Source of the DNA: Arthrobacter russicus
GTDB taxonomy: Bacteria > Actinomycetota > Actinomycetes > Actinomycetales > Micrococcaceae
Assembly: GCF_031454135.1 (NCBI RefSeq)
Contig: NZ_JAVDQF010000001.1
Coordinates: 1,736,001 to 1,800,000 of the forward strand
Reading direction: 5' to 3'
Length of the DNA: 64,000 nucleotides
This document shows, piece after piece, positions 15,090 to 23,117 of this stretch; position 1 is the stretch's first letter; each line of letters opens with the position of its first letter. The notes below the pieces were generated by a model that was not told the DNA's origin, did no database searches, and saw only the letters and a list, made by a program, of their open reading frames with translations. Position numbers and translations under genes: made by a program.

Positions 15090-16492
15090 GAGTCCCCCAC
15101 TCTCTCTGGTATCCGTTCCCGCTCCGGGAACGGCACTTCGTCCACCGCCGGCCGGACCGTGCCCGCGCTCAAGCCCAACGCCAGGGCGAGCCAGAACGGC
15201 GGATAGGTCAGTTCGGTCACCGTGAACGAGGCCACGAAGGTGGCCACGACTGCGGGCAGCAGGCTAGCCGCCACGCTGCCGCCGGCCACACCGGGGCCGA
15301 GCACTCTGCCCAGTCGGAAGCTCTGGCCGACCATCACTGCGGCCAGCACCAGGAAAAGCCCGGTGCCGATGAGTCCGGTCCCGTAGAGCAGCTCGACGTA
15401 GCTGTTGTGCACGAACGAAACCACGAAGTCGCCAGGCGGCGAACTGAAATTCGCGGTGAGCTTCGGCTGGATCGAACCGATGCCGAATCCGGTCAGCGGC
15501 TGTTCGCCGAAAAGGCGCAGCGCCAACCGCCAGGCCAGGATCCGGCTGTCCACGTTTTCCGCCGCGATGTATTGCTTCTGCTGCAGGGTTTGCGTGATCC
15601 GCTCGTTCAGGAAGGGCAGTGCCAGCAACGCCAGGAGCATCGCCACTGCCGCGCCGCCGATCAGCATCAACCGGTCCCTGCGGTACAGGATGAAATGCAC
15701 CGCGAGCCCCACCGCGACCGCCAACCAGGTCCCCCGGGAAAGCGAGCCGACGGCGACCAGCAGGCAGAGCCCGGCAGCCACCAGGAAGACGATCCGTTGG
15801 CTGCGCGGGAGACTGCGCTCCCGGGCCAACCCCAGCGAAAGGAAAAAGGCGGCCGCCACCATCACGCCGAAGTCGTTGACGTCCCCGGCCACCGGGGTCA
15901 TCACCGTGGTGCGGCCGCTGAGGTAGACCAGCAGCACGAAGACGCAGCCGAACGCGATCGAAAGGCTGTATGACTTGGCCAGGTTCAACAGCCCCCGTTT
16001 TCCGGACGAGAGCTGGTACAGCGCGATCAACGAGAATCCCCAGCCGATCAGGGAAATCGAATAGCTTCTGGACAGTTCGCTGTTCCCGGAGACCTCTCCG
16101 GCGATCAGAGTCCAGATCCCGAAGGCCAGGAAAACCAGGTGCGCCCAATGGATTCTGGGCAATTTGACCCGGAGGAACAAGGCCAGCGCGACGCCGGCGG
16201 TGAGCAGCAACGCGGCCGGTTTGAGCGGCGCGATCGGCCAACCCGGCAGCGTCCAGACCAGGCCGATGACCAGCAGATAACCGGGCATCAGCACGGCGGG
16301 ATAGTTGACGATCAGGAACAAGGCGAGCAAGCCGAGGACCGGCAACGCAGCCAGCGGAGTGAAAAACGCCGCGATTGCGGCAACTCCGAGGCTTCCGGCA
16401 CTGATGGCCAGCGTCGGTTTTCCGGAAAGCAAGGGGGCGAGCCTGAGCTCCGAATCAGTCAACCAGGTTTTGCCGCTCTGGATTCCGGTCAT
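15086..16492 (-). CDS. O-antigen ligase/polymerase-like membrane protein (Wzy-like)
   Basis: The 468-residue protein is almost entirely hydrophobic, with about 10-12 predicted membrane segments. The long outer loop between segments carries SRILAWRLALRLFGEQPLTGFGIGS and FVHNSYVELLYGTGLIGTGLF, the signature of the O-antigen ligase/polymerase family (Wzy_C, His in VHNSYVELL). It should polymerise or transfer undecaprenyl-linked repeat units outside the membrane. The ATG at 16492 forms ATGA with the upstream glycosyltransferase stop, and GGGATGG lies before it. Longer in-frame extensions upstream overlap the glycosyltransferase gene and are rejected. Ligase and polymerase cannot be told apart here. 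Confidence 0.88.
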   Translation of the reverse strand: MTGIQSGKTWLTDSELRLAPLLSGKPTLAISAGSLGVAAIAAFFTPLAALPVLGLLALFLIVNYPAVLMPGYLLVIGLVWTLPGWPIAPLKPAALLLTAGVALALFLRVKLPRIHWAHLVFLAFGIWTLIAGEVSGNSELSRSYSISLIGWGFSLIALYQLSSGKRGLLNLAKSYSLSIAFGCVFVLLVYLSGRTTVMTPVAGDVNDFGVMVAAAFFLSLGLARERSLPRSQRIVFLVAAGLCLLVAVGSLSRGTWLAVAVGLAVHFILYRRDRLMLIGGAAVAMLLALLALPFLNERITQTLQQKQYIAAENVDSRILAWRLALRLFGEQPLTGFGIGSIQPKLTANFSSPPGDFVVSFVHNSYVELLYGTGLIGTGLFLVLAAVMVGQSFRLGRVLGPGVAGGSVAASLLPAVVATFVASFTVTELTYPPFWLALALGLSAGTVRPAVDEVPFPERERIPERVGDS

Positions 16493-17496
16493 CTGGCCAT
16501 CCCGGGGTGGTACCCATTGAGCGCATCGAGCTTCCGTTGCCGGTTCCGCAACAACCGCAGGCCTCCGGGGATCTTGGCGATCCTGGCTTTGGCCATCAAC
16601 CGCCTCTGGTACGACGCGACCTTGCCGATCTCTGCCAAAGCCGCCTTCGCCGCACCGAGGTCGTCGGCGCGCAGGGCGTTTTCGAACCGGCCGACCATGC
16701 GTTGCGGCGAGCCTACCGCGAGACGCACTTGCGCGGCCTCCCGTTCGATCGGAGTCAGCCGGACGGCGGGCGAGCGCAACAGTTTGCGCAGGACTGTGTC
16801 CTGGTTGCGGTAGAGCGCTTCGGTATCGGTGGAGAGCGAGGTCGAAGTCCAGCGGTAGATCGCCTGCGGATCGTCTTGGCGCACCATGGTCCAGCCCGCG
16901 TAGATGGCCCGGAGCCAGAGGTCCCAATCCTCGCAGGAACGCAGGGCGTCGTCGAATTCGCCGACCTCCTCGAGCATCGTGCGTGGGAAGACTGTGAAAA
17001 TGCTGCCGATGTTGTACTGCAACGCGGCGAGCCGCTGCTCTGCTGGCGCAATCTGCGCTTCCCGGAGCATCGGCCGGCCGGGCGTGATCCCGGTCGGGGT
17101 GAGCACCAAAGCATTGCAGGCCGCGAAGTATTTGCCCGGGCCCTGCTCCGCGAGCAACGCCACCGCCGTTTCGAGATAGGCCGGCAAGAGCACGTCATCG
17201 GAATCGCAGATCGTCAAGAAGTGGCCGTCCGCGATGGAGATGGCGCGGTTCCGGGCCCCGGCCAGTCCGCGGTTTGCCTGCGATACCACTTTGACCCGGC
17301 GATGCCAGCCGGCAGCAGTCCGGTACCGGCCCTCATACGCCCGGGCGATCCGCAGGGTCGAGTCGGTGGAACCGTCGTCGACCACCACCGCCTCCACGGA
17401 GCCGGCATAGTCTTGGCTGAGGATCCCGCTGAGCGTGGCGCCCAACGTTTCGGCAACGTTGTAGGCAGCGACCAGCACGGTCACGCTTTCCCGCAT
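16489..17496 (-). CDS. GT2 family glycosyltransferase
   Basis: The 335-residue protein has a GT-A fold. The N-terminus SVTVLVAAYNVAETLGATL, VVVDDGSTDST, RNRAISIADGHFLTICDSDDVLLP (the metal-binding Asp-x-Asp type motif) and SCEDWDLWLRAI (the catalytic base region) are classical GT2 motifs. The ATG at 17496 is preceded by GGAAAGGGG; an extended start at 17601 would add a non-conserved N-terminus that runs over the upstream gene. It is translationally coupled to the Wzy-like gene. The C-terminal ~80 residues are helical and basic. The sugar is unknown. Confidence 0.9.
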   Translation of the reverse strand: MRESVTVLVAAYNVAETLGATLSGILSQDYAGSVEAVVVDDGSTDSTLRIARAYEGRYRTAAGWHRRVKVVSQANRGLAGARNRAISIADGHFLTICDSDDVLLPAYLETAVALLAEQGPGKYFAACNALVLTPTGITPGRPMLREAQIAPAEQRLAALQYNIGSIFTVFPRTMLEEVGEFDDALRSCEDWDLWLRAIYAGWTMVRQDDPQAIYRWTSTSLSTDTEALYRNQDTVLRKLLRSPAVRLTPIEREAAQVRLAVGSPQRMVGRFENALRADDLGAAKAALAEIGKVASYQRRLMAKARIAKIPGGLRLLRNRQRKLDALNGYHPGMAR

Positions 17497-17558
17497 CCGA
17501 GCCCCTTTCCTTGGCATTCTCGGCATTCCTTCATCCGCTTGCACCCAGCCGGTTCGGC

Positions 17559-18659
17559 TCAGCGCGCCGGTTCCAGCAACCGCGCGTAGATTTCTTCCCA
17601 ATGGGCCAACGACGCGGCCAAATCCATTTCGGCGACCCGGGCCCGCCCGGCATCTGCCCGGTCCTGGGCCAGCCGACGATCCGCCAAGGCAGCCAGCAAG
17701 GCATCCCGGAAGGCATCCCGGTCCCCGGCCGGAACCAACCAGCCGCTGTGCCCGTCCCGGACCAGCTCGCCGATCCCTCCGACGTCCGTGGCGATGACCG
17801 GGACCCGATGCGAAAACGCTTCGAGAATCACATTGGGCAGGCCCTCACTCGTCGACGGGACCACGAGGACCTCGGCTTGTGCCAGGTACTCGGCCGGATC
17901 CACCCGGTCGATCATCCGGACGCTGTCCGCCAACACCGGATTTCGCCCGATCTGATCCAGCAGATCCGCACGGAGTTCGAGTTCCTCGGCGCTGGCCGCC
18001 GGCCCGGCGAGGACCAACTCGGCCGCGGGGAACGCGGCCTTCACCTCCGGCCAGATCTCCAGCAGCAGCCGGTGGCCTTTCCGGAAGTCCACCCGGCCCA
18101 GGAGTTGCACCCGGCCGCGGATCGGCGCCCGTTCGGGCCACGGTGGAAGCTGCACGCCCAAATACACGGTGTCGGTGCGAGCGGCAGCCGCACCACGGCG
18201 GATCGCGGCGCGGGTCACCGCCTGCGCACAACCGACGACCAGATCGGCGCACCGGTAGGACAGCCGGTCTGCCAGCTTGAGCAGCCTGCCTTTCCACTCG
18301 TCCAGACCCACTTCGGCGAGCACGGTCTTCGGCCGGCTGCGCCCGGTCAAGGACTTGGCCACGATCGGCCCCCAGAGGTTCGGCGTGGGCGCCCAACTGT
18401 GCACGATCGCCGGTTGCGCCCGCTGCAGTGCGCTGCGCAGTTCCCGGAGGAAGCGAAAGTCCAATGGGCGTCCTTTGGCCAGCACCGTGGTGGGCACCAA
18501 GGCGGCGAAGTCTGCAGCGAGCGGGCCCTCCCGGACCAAGACCACTTCATGCCGGTAGTCGTTCCCGGCGCCGGATAACGCGGTCTTGAGCAAAGCCAGC
18601 AGCTGGCGTTCCGCACCGCCGTGGTCGGCTCCACTGAGGTGGACGATGGTGGGTTTCAC
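17559..18659 (-). CDS. GT4-type glycosyltransferase
   Basis: The 366-residue GT-B enzyme has the N-terminal loop IVHLSGADHGGAERQLLALL, IVHSWAPTPNLWG, VQLLGRVDFRKGHRLLLE and PSTSEGLPNVILEAFSHRVPVIATDVGGIGE, with the E-x7-E donor-binding pair. The GTG at 18659 overlaps the stop of the flippase gene (GTGA), a better start than the longer frame that reaches 18698. It lies 62 bases upstream of the GT2 gene and is part of the same - strand operon. Role: elongation of the EPS repeat unit in the cytoplasm. Confidence 0.9.
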   Translation of the reverse strand: MKPTIVHLSGADHGGAERQLLALLKTALSGAGNDYRHEVVLVREGPLAADFAALVPTTVLAKGRPLDFRFLRELRSALQRAQPAIVHSWAPTPNLWGPIVAKSLTGRSRPKTVLAEVGLDEWKGRLLKLADRLSYRCADLVVGCAQAVTRAAIRRGAAAARTDTVYLGVQLPPWPERAPIRGRVQLLGRVDFRKGHRLLLEIWPEVKAAFPAAELVLAGPAASAEELELRADLLDQIGRNPVLADSVRMIDRVDPAEYLAQAEVLVVPSTSEGLPNVILEAFSHRVPVIATDVGGIGELVRDGHSGWLVPAGDRDAFRDALLAALADRRLAQDRADAGRARVAEMDLAASLAHWEEIYARLLEPAR

Positions 18660-21031
18660 GAAGCCCTGACCCAACGACGCCGGTTGGCGTATGCCCAAGC
18701 GATCGCGCCGAACACCAGCAGCCCGGCCGCTCCGCTGCCCAGCACGATGAGCGGTTTCGGCAGGCCCTGGCCCTGCTCGGTCTTCTCGGCACCGGTCACC
18801 ACGCCGAGTTTTGCACCCGAGCCGCTGAGCACCTCGGCGACTTTTGCAACCCGGGGCATCACGGTTTCGTAGGCCTGGGCCACCGCGAAGGTTTCTTCCG
18901 GGCTGCTGCCGTTGATCTGCACGCTGAACAACAACGGCGAATTCGGGATCAGGCGGGGCGACACCGTGGCGCTGGTGCTGCGGCCCACGACGTCGTCCAC
19001 CGCGGCCTTGGTCGCCGGATCGGCGACGATTGCGGCGATCACCGGGGTCAGCAGCGCCAGCTGCCCCGACTCAGCCGGCGGCCGCGTCGCCTGCGGGTCC
19101 GACGGCTGGCTCGGCGCGGCGGTGCCCGGGATCAACGCATAACTGGAACTGGCCAGGTAGCTCGGTTTCTGCACGCCGCTGGCCAGCACGCCGGCCAGCA
19201 AACCAAGGCCCAGGCCCAGCAGCAGCAACAGTGCGGTCGGCCAGCTGCGGCGCCACAGGCTCGGCTTCGGCCGCGCCGCCCGGTTGGTCCGCAAGGCCGG
19301 GGTTTCTGATTCGGCCGCGGCAGGCGGTCCGGTTTCCGGCTCGGTTTCCAGTCCGATCTCAACCACATCTTTCATGTCTTCGTTTCCTTCAGTTTCTGCT
19401 GCGGATCCGGCCGGGAGCGCGGGGCTTCGGCCGTCCCGGGATCCGGGACCGGCGGTGCCGAGGCGCACCCAGCTCCGGACCGGGCCGGGCAATCGGCCCA
19501 GCACCGGGGCAGCAATTTCCATATCGTGGAGGTGCAAAGGTTTGAGCACCGGGAAGGCCAGCAGCAAAACCGCCAAGCCTCCGGCAAGACCGCCGAACAG
19601 GGTCAGCAATGACGGTGCGCCGAAGCCCAGCAAGGTCAGCCCGGGCGCGGCGATGAGCAGCATCAGGAACACCGCGTTCCGGATCTCCCGGCCCCGGGGC
19701 AAGGCCAGGCCTTCGACCCGGTGGGCTGAGGTCAGCAGTACTACAACCACCACCAATTGGCCCAGCGAGTTCGCCACCGCAGCGCCATAGATCTCATAGG
19801 GCGGAATCAGCACGACGTCCAGGACCAAGGTGGCCACCGCCCCGACTGCCTGGGCTTTGACCACTACCCGCAAACGGCCCAATCCCAGCATGGTCGCGCT
19901 CACCATGGCGGACATCGGGCCGATCAAAACCGGCAGTACCGCGGAAATCAGCAGAACCTGCCCGGCCGGCTGGTAGACCTGCCCCCAGAACAGGACGATC
20001 GCGGACGTGCCGCAGGCCAGGAGGAAACCGGCGGCGACCGCACTGACCACGAACATGATCCGCTGGCCGCCCGCATAACCGCGGCGCACTTTGTGGATCA
20101 AGCCGGCGGCTGCCAACGTCGAAACCGTGGGCAGGATCACCGGGATCAAGGCGAGCGGCAGCCGCACCGCGACTTGGCCGGCATTGAAAGCGACATTGTA
20201 AAAGGCCAGATGCTCTGGTTGATCGCCGTGGAAAATAGTCAAGAACGCCAGTTCGCTGCGCTGCATGACCACCGTGTCCAACAAAACCAGGACGCCGCTG
20301 CCGAAGGCGAAAACCAAGAGCGATCGGCGAAGCTTCCGACGGCCGGCGATCGGCAGGGCCTCGGTGTGCAAGGCGCCAATCCGATTCATTGCGCGGTACA
20401 GCATCGAAATGGTGATCACCGCGGAGAGGACCGCGGTCACTGCGACGACCAGCACCACCGCGGTGATGCCGGAGCCGTTGAGCAGGAAAACGATGGTCAC
20501 CGGCACCCCGATGACTTGGCCCAACAGGCCTATCACGCTCGCCGCCCGGTAGCGGCGCATGCCCAGAAGCGCCTGCGAACCCACCGAGTGCACCGTTGCC
20601 GCCGCGGCATAGACGGTCACCGCCAGCCACTCGACCCAGCGCCCTGGTTCATAGAGCCGGCCGACCACGAAGGTCACGGCGACGGCCAGCAATGCCGGGA
20701 GCAAGCTCAGCCGAAGGGTCCAGGTGACCAGGTACCTGGATTGCCGGAGCCGGTTGCCGCCGAGCGAATCGGAGAGCGAACGCTGCAACGCGAGCGGCAG
20801 GCCCAAGGCGCAGACCACCGAAGCAGTCGACGCGACAAAGATCATGAAGCTCTGGACACCCTGTTCCGCCGGGCCCAGGATCCGGCCCACCGCAATCGAG
20901 AGCACCAGGGTCAGCAGTTGCGGGGCAACCGAGGCGAGCGCGTTCCAGGCGACGCCGCGGCCCACTGAAGCCACCGAAATCGCCTCGCCCGGAGTGCTTC
21001 GTTCCGGGCTCCGGACATCCTGGGTCAACAC
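18656..21031 (-). CDS. Polysaccharide flippase (Wzx-like) joined to a Wzz-like chain-length domain
   Basis: One uninterrupted frame of 791 codons. Residues ~20-520 are a 12-14 helix MATE/Wzx-type flippase (VGRGVAWNALASVAPQLLTLVLS, GRILGPAEQGVQSF), which moves lipid-linked repeat units across the membrane. After a polar linker, residues ~600-790 form a Wzz-like unit: one helix (ALLLLLGLGLGLLAG), an outer domain (PATKAAVDDVVGRSTSATV, AQAYETVMP) and a final helix. Wzx and Wzz are usually separate proteins. An in-frame ATG at 19375 (residue 553) is preceded by GAAGGAAACGAAGAC, so a separate Wzz protein could also be made from an internal start. The first codon is GTG with a weak ribosome site. 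Confidence 0.85.
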   Translation of the reverse strand: MLTQDVRSPERSTPGEAISVASVGRGVAWNALASVAPQLLTLVLSIAVGRILGPAEQGVQSFMIFVASTASVVCALGLPLALQRSLSDSLGGNRLRQSRYLVTWTLRLSLLPALLAVAVTFVVGRLYEPGRWVEWLAVTVYAAAATVHSVGSQALLGMRRYRAASVIGLLGQVIGVPVTIVFLLNGSGITAVVLVVAVTAVLSAVITISMLYRAMNRIGALHTEALPIAGRRKLRRSLLVFAFGSGVLVLLDTVVMQRSELAFLTIFHGDQPEHLAFYNVAFNAGQVAVRLPLALIPVILPTVSTLAAAGLIHKVRRGYAGGQRIMFVVSAVAAGFLLACGTSAIVLFWGQVYQPAGQVLLISAVLPVLIGPMSAMVSATMLGLGRLRVVVKAQAVGAVATLVLDVVLIPPYEIYGAAVANSLGQLVVVVVLLTSAHRVEGLALPRGREIRNAVFLMLLIAAPGLTLLGFGAPSLLTLFGGLAGGLAVLLLAFPVLKPLHLHDMEIAAPVLGRLPGPVRSWVRLGTAGPGSRDGRSPALPAGSAAETEGNEDMKDVVEIGLETEPETGPPAAAESETPALRTNRAARPKPSLWRRSWPTALLLLLGLGLGLLAGVLASGVQKPSYLASSSYALIPGTAAPSQPSDPQATRPPAESGQLALLTPVIAAIVADPATKAAVDDVVGRSTSATVSPRLIPNSPLLFSVQINGSSPEETFAVAQAYETVMPRVAKVAEVLSGSGAKLGVVTGAEKTEQGQGLPKPLIVLGSGAAGLLVFGAIAWAYANRRRWVRAS

Positions 21032-21213
21032 GGCCCGCTGCCTTGGCCGGTCCGACCGAATCGTGGCGCTAGCGAGTCATCGGAGACCGGAAGATCCACG
21101 ATTTTTTGGTACTCGGCCACAGGCCCCTCTCCCCCAGCAGCACCTCAGCTGGTTCAACCCACACTGGTGTAGTGCGACTGATCGGAGAACGTGACGCGGA
21201 AACCGGACGAAAA

Positions 21214-21990
21214 TTAGTTGCCCGAGGTAGCCGAAGGCTTGGCGCAGCTGATTTTCCCCGGAGTCGAATCGACTTTGTCCGCAGGAATCGGCGCCTGGTA
21301 GCCTGCCGCCAGGTACACGTCGACGCTGGCGTCGGCCCGATCGTCCCTGCGGAATTCCAGCCCGGGAATGTTCCGTTGCAGGTTGAACGCGGCGCTTTCG
21401 CCCATCAGCCCGGAGACCACGACGCCGGCGCTCGTGGTGCTGATGGTTTTGTCCCCGACCGTGTTCACCTGGTAGCCACGGGCCTTCAATTCGGTAGCCA
21501 GACCGCCGGCCAAACCAGCCCGGGTAGTGGTGTTGTAGATGTTGACCGTGATCCCGATGTTCGCCGGGTAGTCGAAGTTGTCCGCCGGGCAGTTGGGATC
21601 TGCGGCCGCGCTGGTCGTCGGGCTCGCAGGCGCCGCTTGCGGAAACCGCAGCACGCCGGTCCAGACCAGGAACGCCAGCGTCAAGGCGATCACGACGATT
21701 CCGCCGAGCAGTGACAGGATGATCCCGTGTGTCCAGCGGCGTCGGACTTTCACCTGCTCAGCGGTGGGTTCTTCGAAAACCGCGTCCAATTCTTCGCGGT
21801 CCACCACGTGGTGGCCGTGGTACGCGAGGCCTTCGGCTTCTTCGCGTTCCAGTCGGGACCGCTCCTCCGCCTTGAGCCGGCGCTTCTCTTCCAGCTCCTG
21901 GCGCCGGGCCTGGCGCGCCCGCTCCCGTTGCAGTTCCCGGGGCGGCAACGGCGGCTTTGGCGGTATCCGCGGCCCCTCCGGCTCAGTCAT
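21214..21990 (-). CDS. LytR_C domain membrane protein
   Basis: The 258-residue protein has a Pro-rich N-terminus, a charged coiled region (residues ~18-50, rich in Arg and Glu), one membrane helix (GIILSLLGGIVVIALTLAFLV) and an outer C-terminal domain. ITVNIYNTTTRAGLAGGLATELKARGYQV is the LytR/CpsA/Psr C-terminal domain signature. It lacks the catalytic LCP domain, so it is not a wall-polymer ligase itself; the domain probably binds envelope partners. Its ATG overlaps the end of the ParB-like gene by 8 bases, and the two form an operon. Function unknown beyond the domain. Confidence 0.8.
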   Translation of the reverse strand: MTEPEGPRIPPKPPLPPRELQRERARQARRQELEEKRRLKAEERSRLEREEAEGLAYHGHHVVDREELDAVFEEPTAEQVKVRRRWTHGIILSLLGGIVVIALTLAFLVWTGVLRFPQAAPASPTTSAAADPNCPADNFDYPANIGITVNIYNTTTRAGLAGGLATELKARGYQVNTVGDKTISTTSAGVVVSGLMGESAAFNLQRNIPGLEFRRDDRADASVDVYLAAGYQAPIPADKVDSTPGKISCAKPSATSGN

Positions 21991-22282
21991 CCAAGACCAA
22001 CACGCGGGCATGCAGGACGGTGCGCTGGTGCAACGCGGTGCGCACCGCACGGTGCAATCCGTCTTCCAGGTAAAGCGTCCCCTCGAACTGCACCACATGC
22101 GGAAACAGGTCGCCGAAAAAGGTCGAGTCCTCGGCGAGCAACGCCTCCAAGTCCAGCGTCCCTTTGGTCGTCACCAACTCGTCGAGCCGGACCTGCCGCG
22201 GGGCCACCGCCGCCCAGTCTTTGGGCGAGTGGTATCCGTGGTCGGGGTAGGGCTTGGAATCGCCCACTGCTTTGAAGATCAC
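21983..22282 (-). CDS. Conserved small protein with ParB-like motif
   Basis: The 99-residue protein contains VRLDELVTTKGTLDLEALL followed by FEGTLYLEDGLHRAVRTALHQ. The pattern 'L-D-E-L ... D-G-x-H-R-A' resembles the small ParB/sulfiredoxin-like nuclease fold. The protein is too short for a full ParB and has no DNA-binding helix-turn-helix domain. It is upstream of, and overlaps, the LytR_C gene. I recall similar pairs in other Micrococcaceae but cannot check this here. A toxin-antitoxin role is not supported by any partner gene. Confidence 0.65.
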   Translation of the reverse strand: MIFKAVGDSKPYPDHGYHSPKDWAAVAPRQVRLDELVTTKGTLDLEALLAEDSTFFGDLFPHVVQFEGTLYLEDGLHRAVRTALHQRTVLHARVLVLDD

Positions 22283-22375
22283 GTGACCAGCCTAAAGAAG
22301 TTATTCCAGTGTTCGACCTTATTCTTCCGAGATACCCCGGTTGTGGCCAAATGGTTACGTACCGGATTCCCCGCT

Positions 22376-22861
22376 CTAGGCCAGCGCCTCTTCCACCGCC
22401 GCGACGACTTCGGCGGACTCGGGCTCCACGGTTGGCGCAAACCGCGCCACGATCTCGCCGTTCCGATTGATCAGGAACTTTTCGAAGTTCCATTTGATCA
22501 GCCCGGGCAAGATCCCGTTCTTGAACTTGGTCAGTTCCGCGTACAGCGGGTGTTGGTGCTTGCCCCTGACGTCCGCTTTTTTGGTCAGCGGGAAGGTGAC
22601 GCCGAAGTTCTTGTCGCAGAACTCGGCGATGTCTTCATCGGTACCGGGCTCCTGCCCCGCGAATTGGTTGCACGGCACGCCCAGGATCTCGAAACCTTGC
22701 GCCTGGTACTTTTCGTACAGCGCTTCTAAGCCGCCGTACTGCGGCGTGAACCCGCATTGCGAAGCCACATTGACCACCAGCACCGCCTTGCCCCGGAACC
22801 GGCCGAAATCGCCGACCGTCCCGTCGTTGAAGGTCAGAGGAATGTCGTAAAGCTTGCTCAT
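22376..22861 (-). CDS. Glutathione peroxidase family protein
   Basis: The 161-residue cytoplasmic peroxidase reduces hydroperoxides. In bacteria lacking glutathione the reductant is usually thioredoxin (or, in actinobacteria, perhaps mycothiol-linked systems). Cys36 in NVASQCGFTPQY is the peroxidatic residue. Gln70 in CNQFAGQEPG and Trp124-Asn125 in IKWNFEKFL complete the catalytic tetrad. Cys64 (PCNQ) and Cys82 are further cysteines that could act in resolution. The ATG is preceded by AAAGGTG. It is a single gene, divergent from the alpha-galactosidase gene, with a long palindrome in between. Confidence 0.95.
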   Translation of the reverse strand: MSKLYDIPLTFNDGTVGDFGRFRGKAVLVVNVASQCGFTPQYGGLEALYEKYQAQGFEILGVPCNQFAGQEPGTDEDIAEFCDKNFGVTFPLTKKADVRGKHQHPLYAELTKFKNGILPGLIKWNFEKFLINRNGEIVARFAPTVEPESAEVVAAVEEALA

Positions 22862-22983
22862 GCTGGCACCTTTGCTCGCCGAAGTCGGGTGCTATTGGGA
22901 ACGCATCCGTTGCCGGGCGGTATTCCGGCCTGGACCAATCTTGGCATGGCAGTCAACCATGGACAGCACACATCACACAACAA

Positions 22984-23066
22984 CGCCGCCAATTTTGGGT
23001 GACGCCGGGAAAATTTCTGCGGCGTCACCCAAAATTGGCGGCGTGAAGTTGGTCCAGCCGAGCAAT
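22984..23066 (+). repeat. Palindromic dispersed repeat, family A copy 1
   Basis: Bases 22984-23006 and 23021-23043 are perfect reverse complements (23 pairs) around a 14-base spacer, GGGAAAATTTCTGC. The element continues with an asymmetric tail to about 23066 (GCGTGAAGTTGGTCCAGCCG). The same layout, spacer and tail recur at 25713-25792. There is no T-run. It lies between the divergent starts of the peroxidase and alpha-galactosidase genes and is best explained as a REP/MITE-like repeat, though a regulatory role is possible. Confidence 0.8.
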
Positions 23067-23087
23067 AACCGACGATCTGCGAGGTTC

Positions 23088-23111
23088 TTGCGGTAAAACT
23101 TGCGGTAGAAC
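23088..23111 (+). promoter_or_regulatory. Tandem 12-mers just upstream of the alpha-galactosidase gene
   Basis: TTGCGGTAAAAC (23088-23099) is followed at once by TTGCGGTAGAAC (23100-23111), one mismatch apart and ending 6 bases before the ATG. The pair may be a promoter or operator region, since the second copy holds a TAGAAC -10-like motif. No clear ribosome site is seen at this start. Confidence 0.35.
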
Positions 23112-23117
23112 TAGTCC

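Noticed and set aside
21983-22282. Type II toxin-antitoxin antitoxin (VapB) label for the small protein
   Set aside because: No toxin gene is adjacent and no AbrB-like swapped-hairpin or ribbon-helix-helix motif is seen; the D-G-x-H-R-A motif fits a ParB-like fold better.
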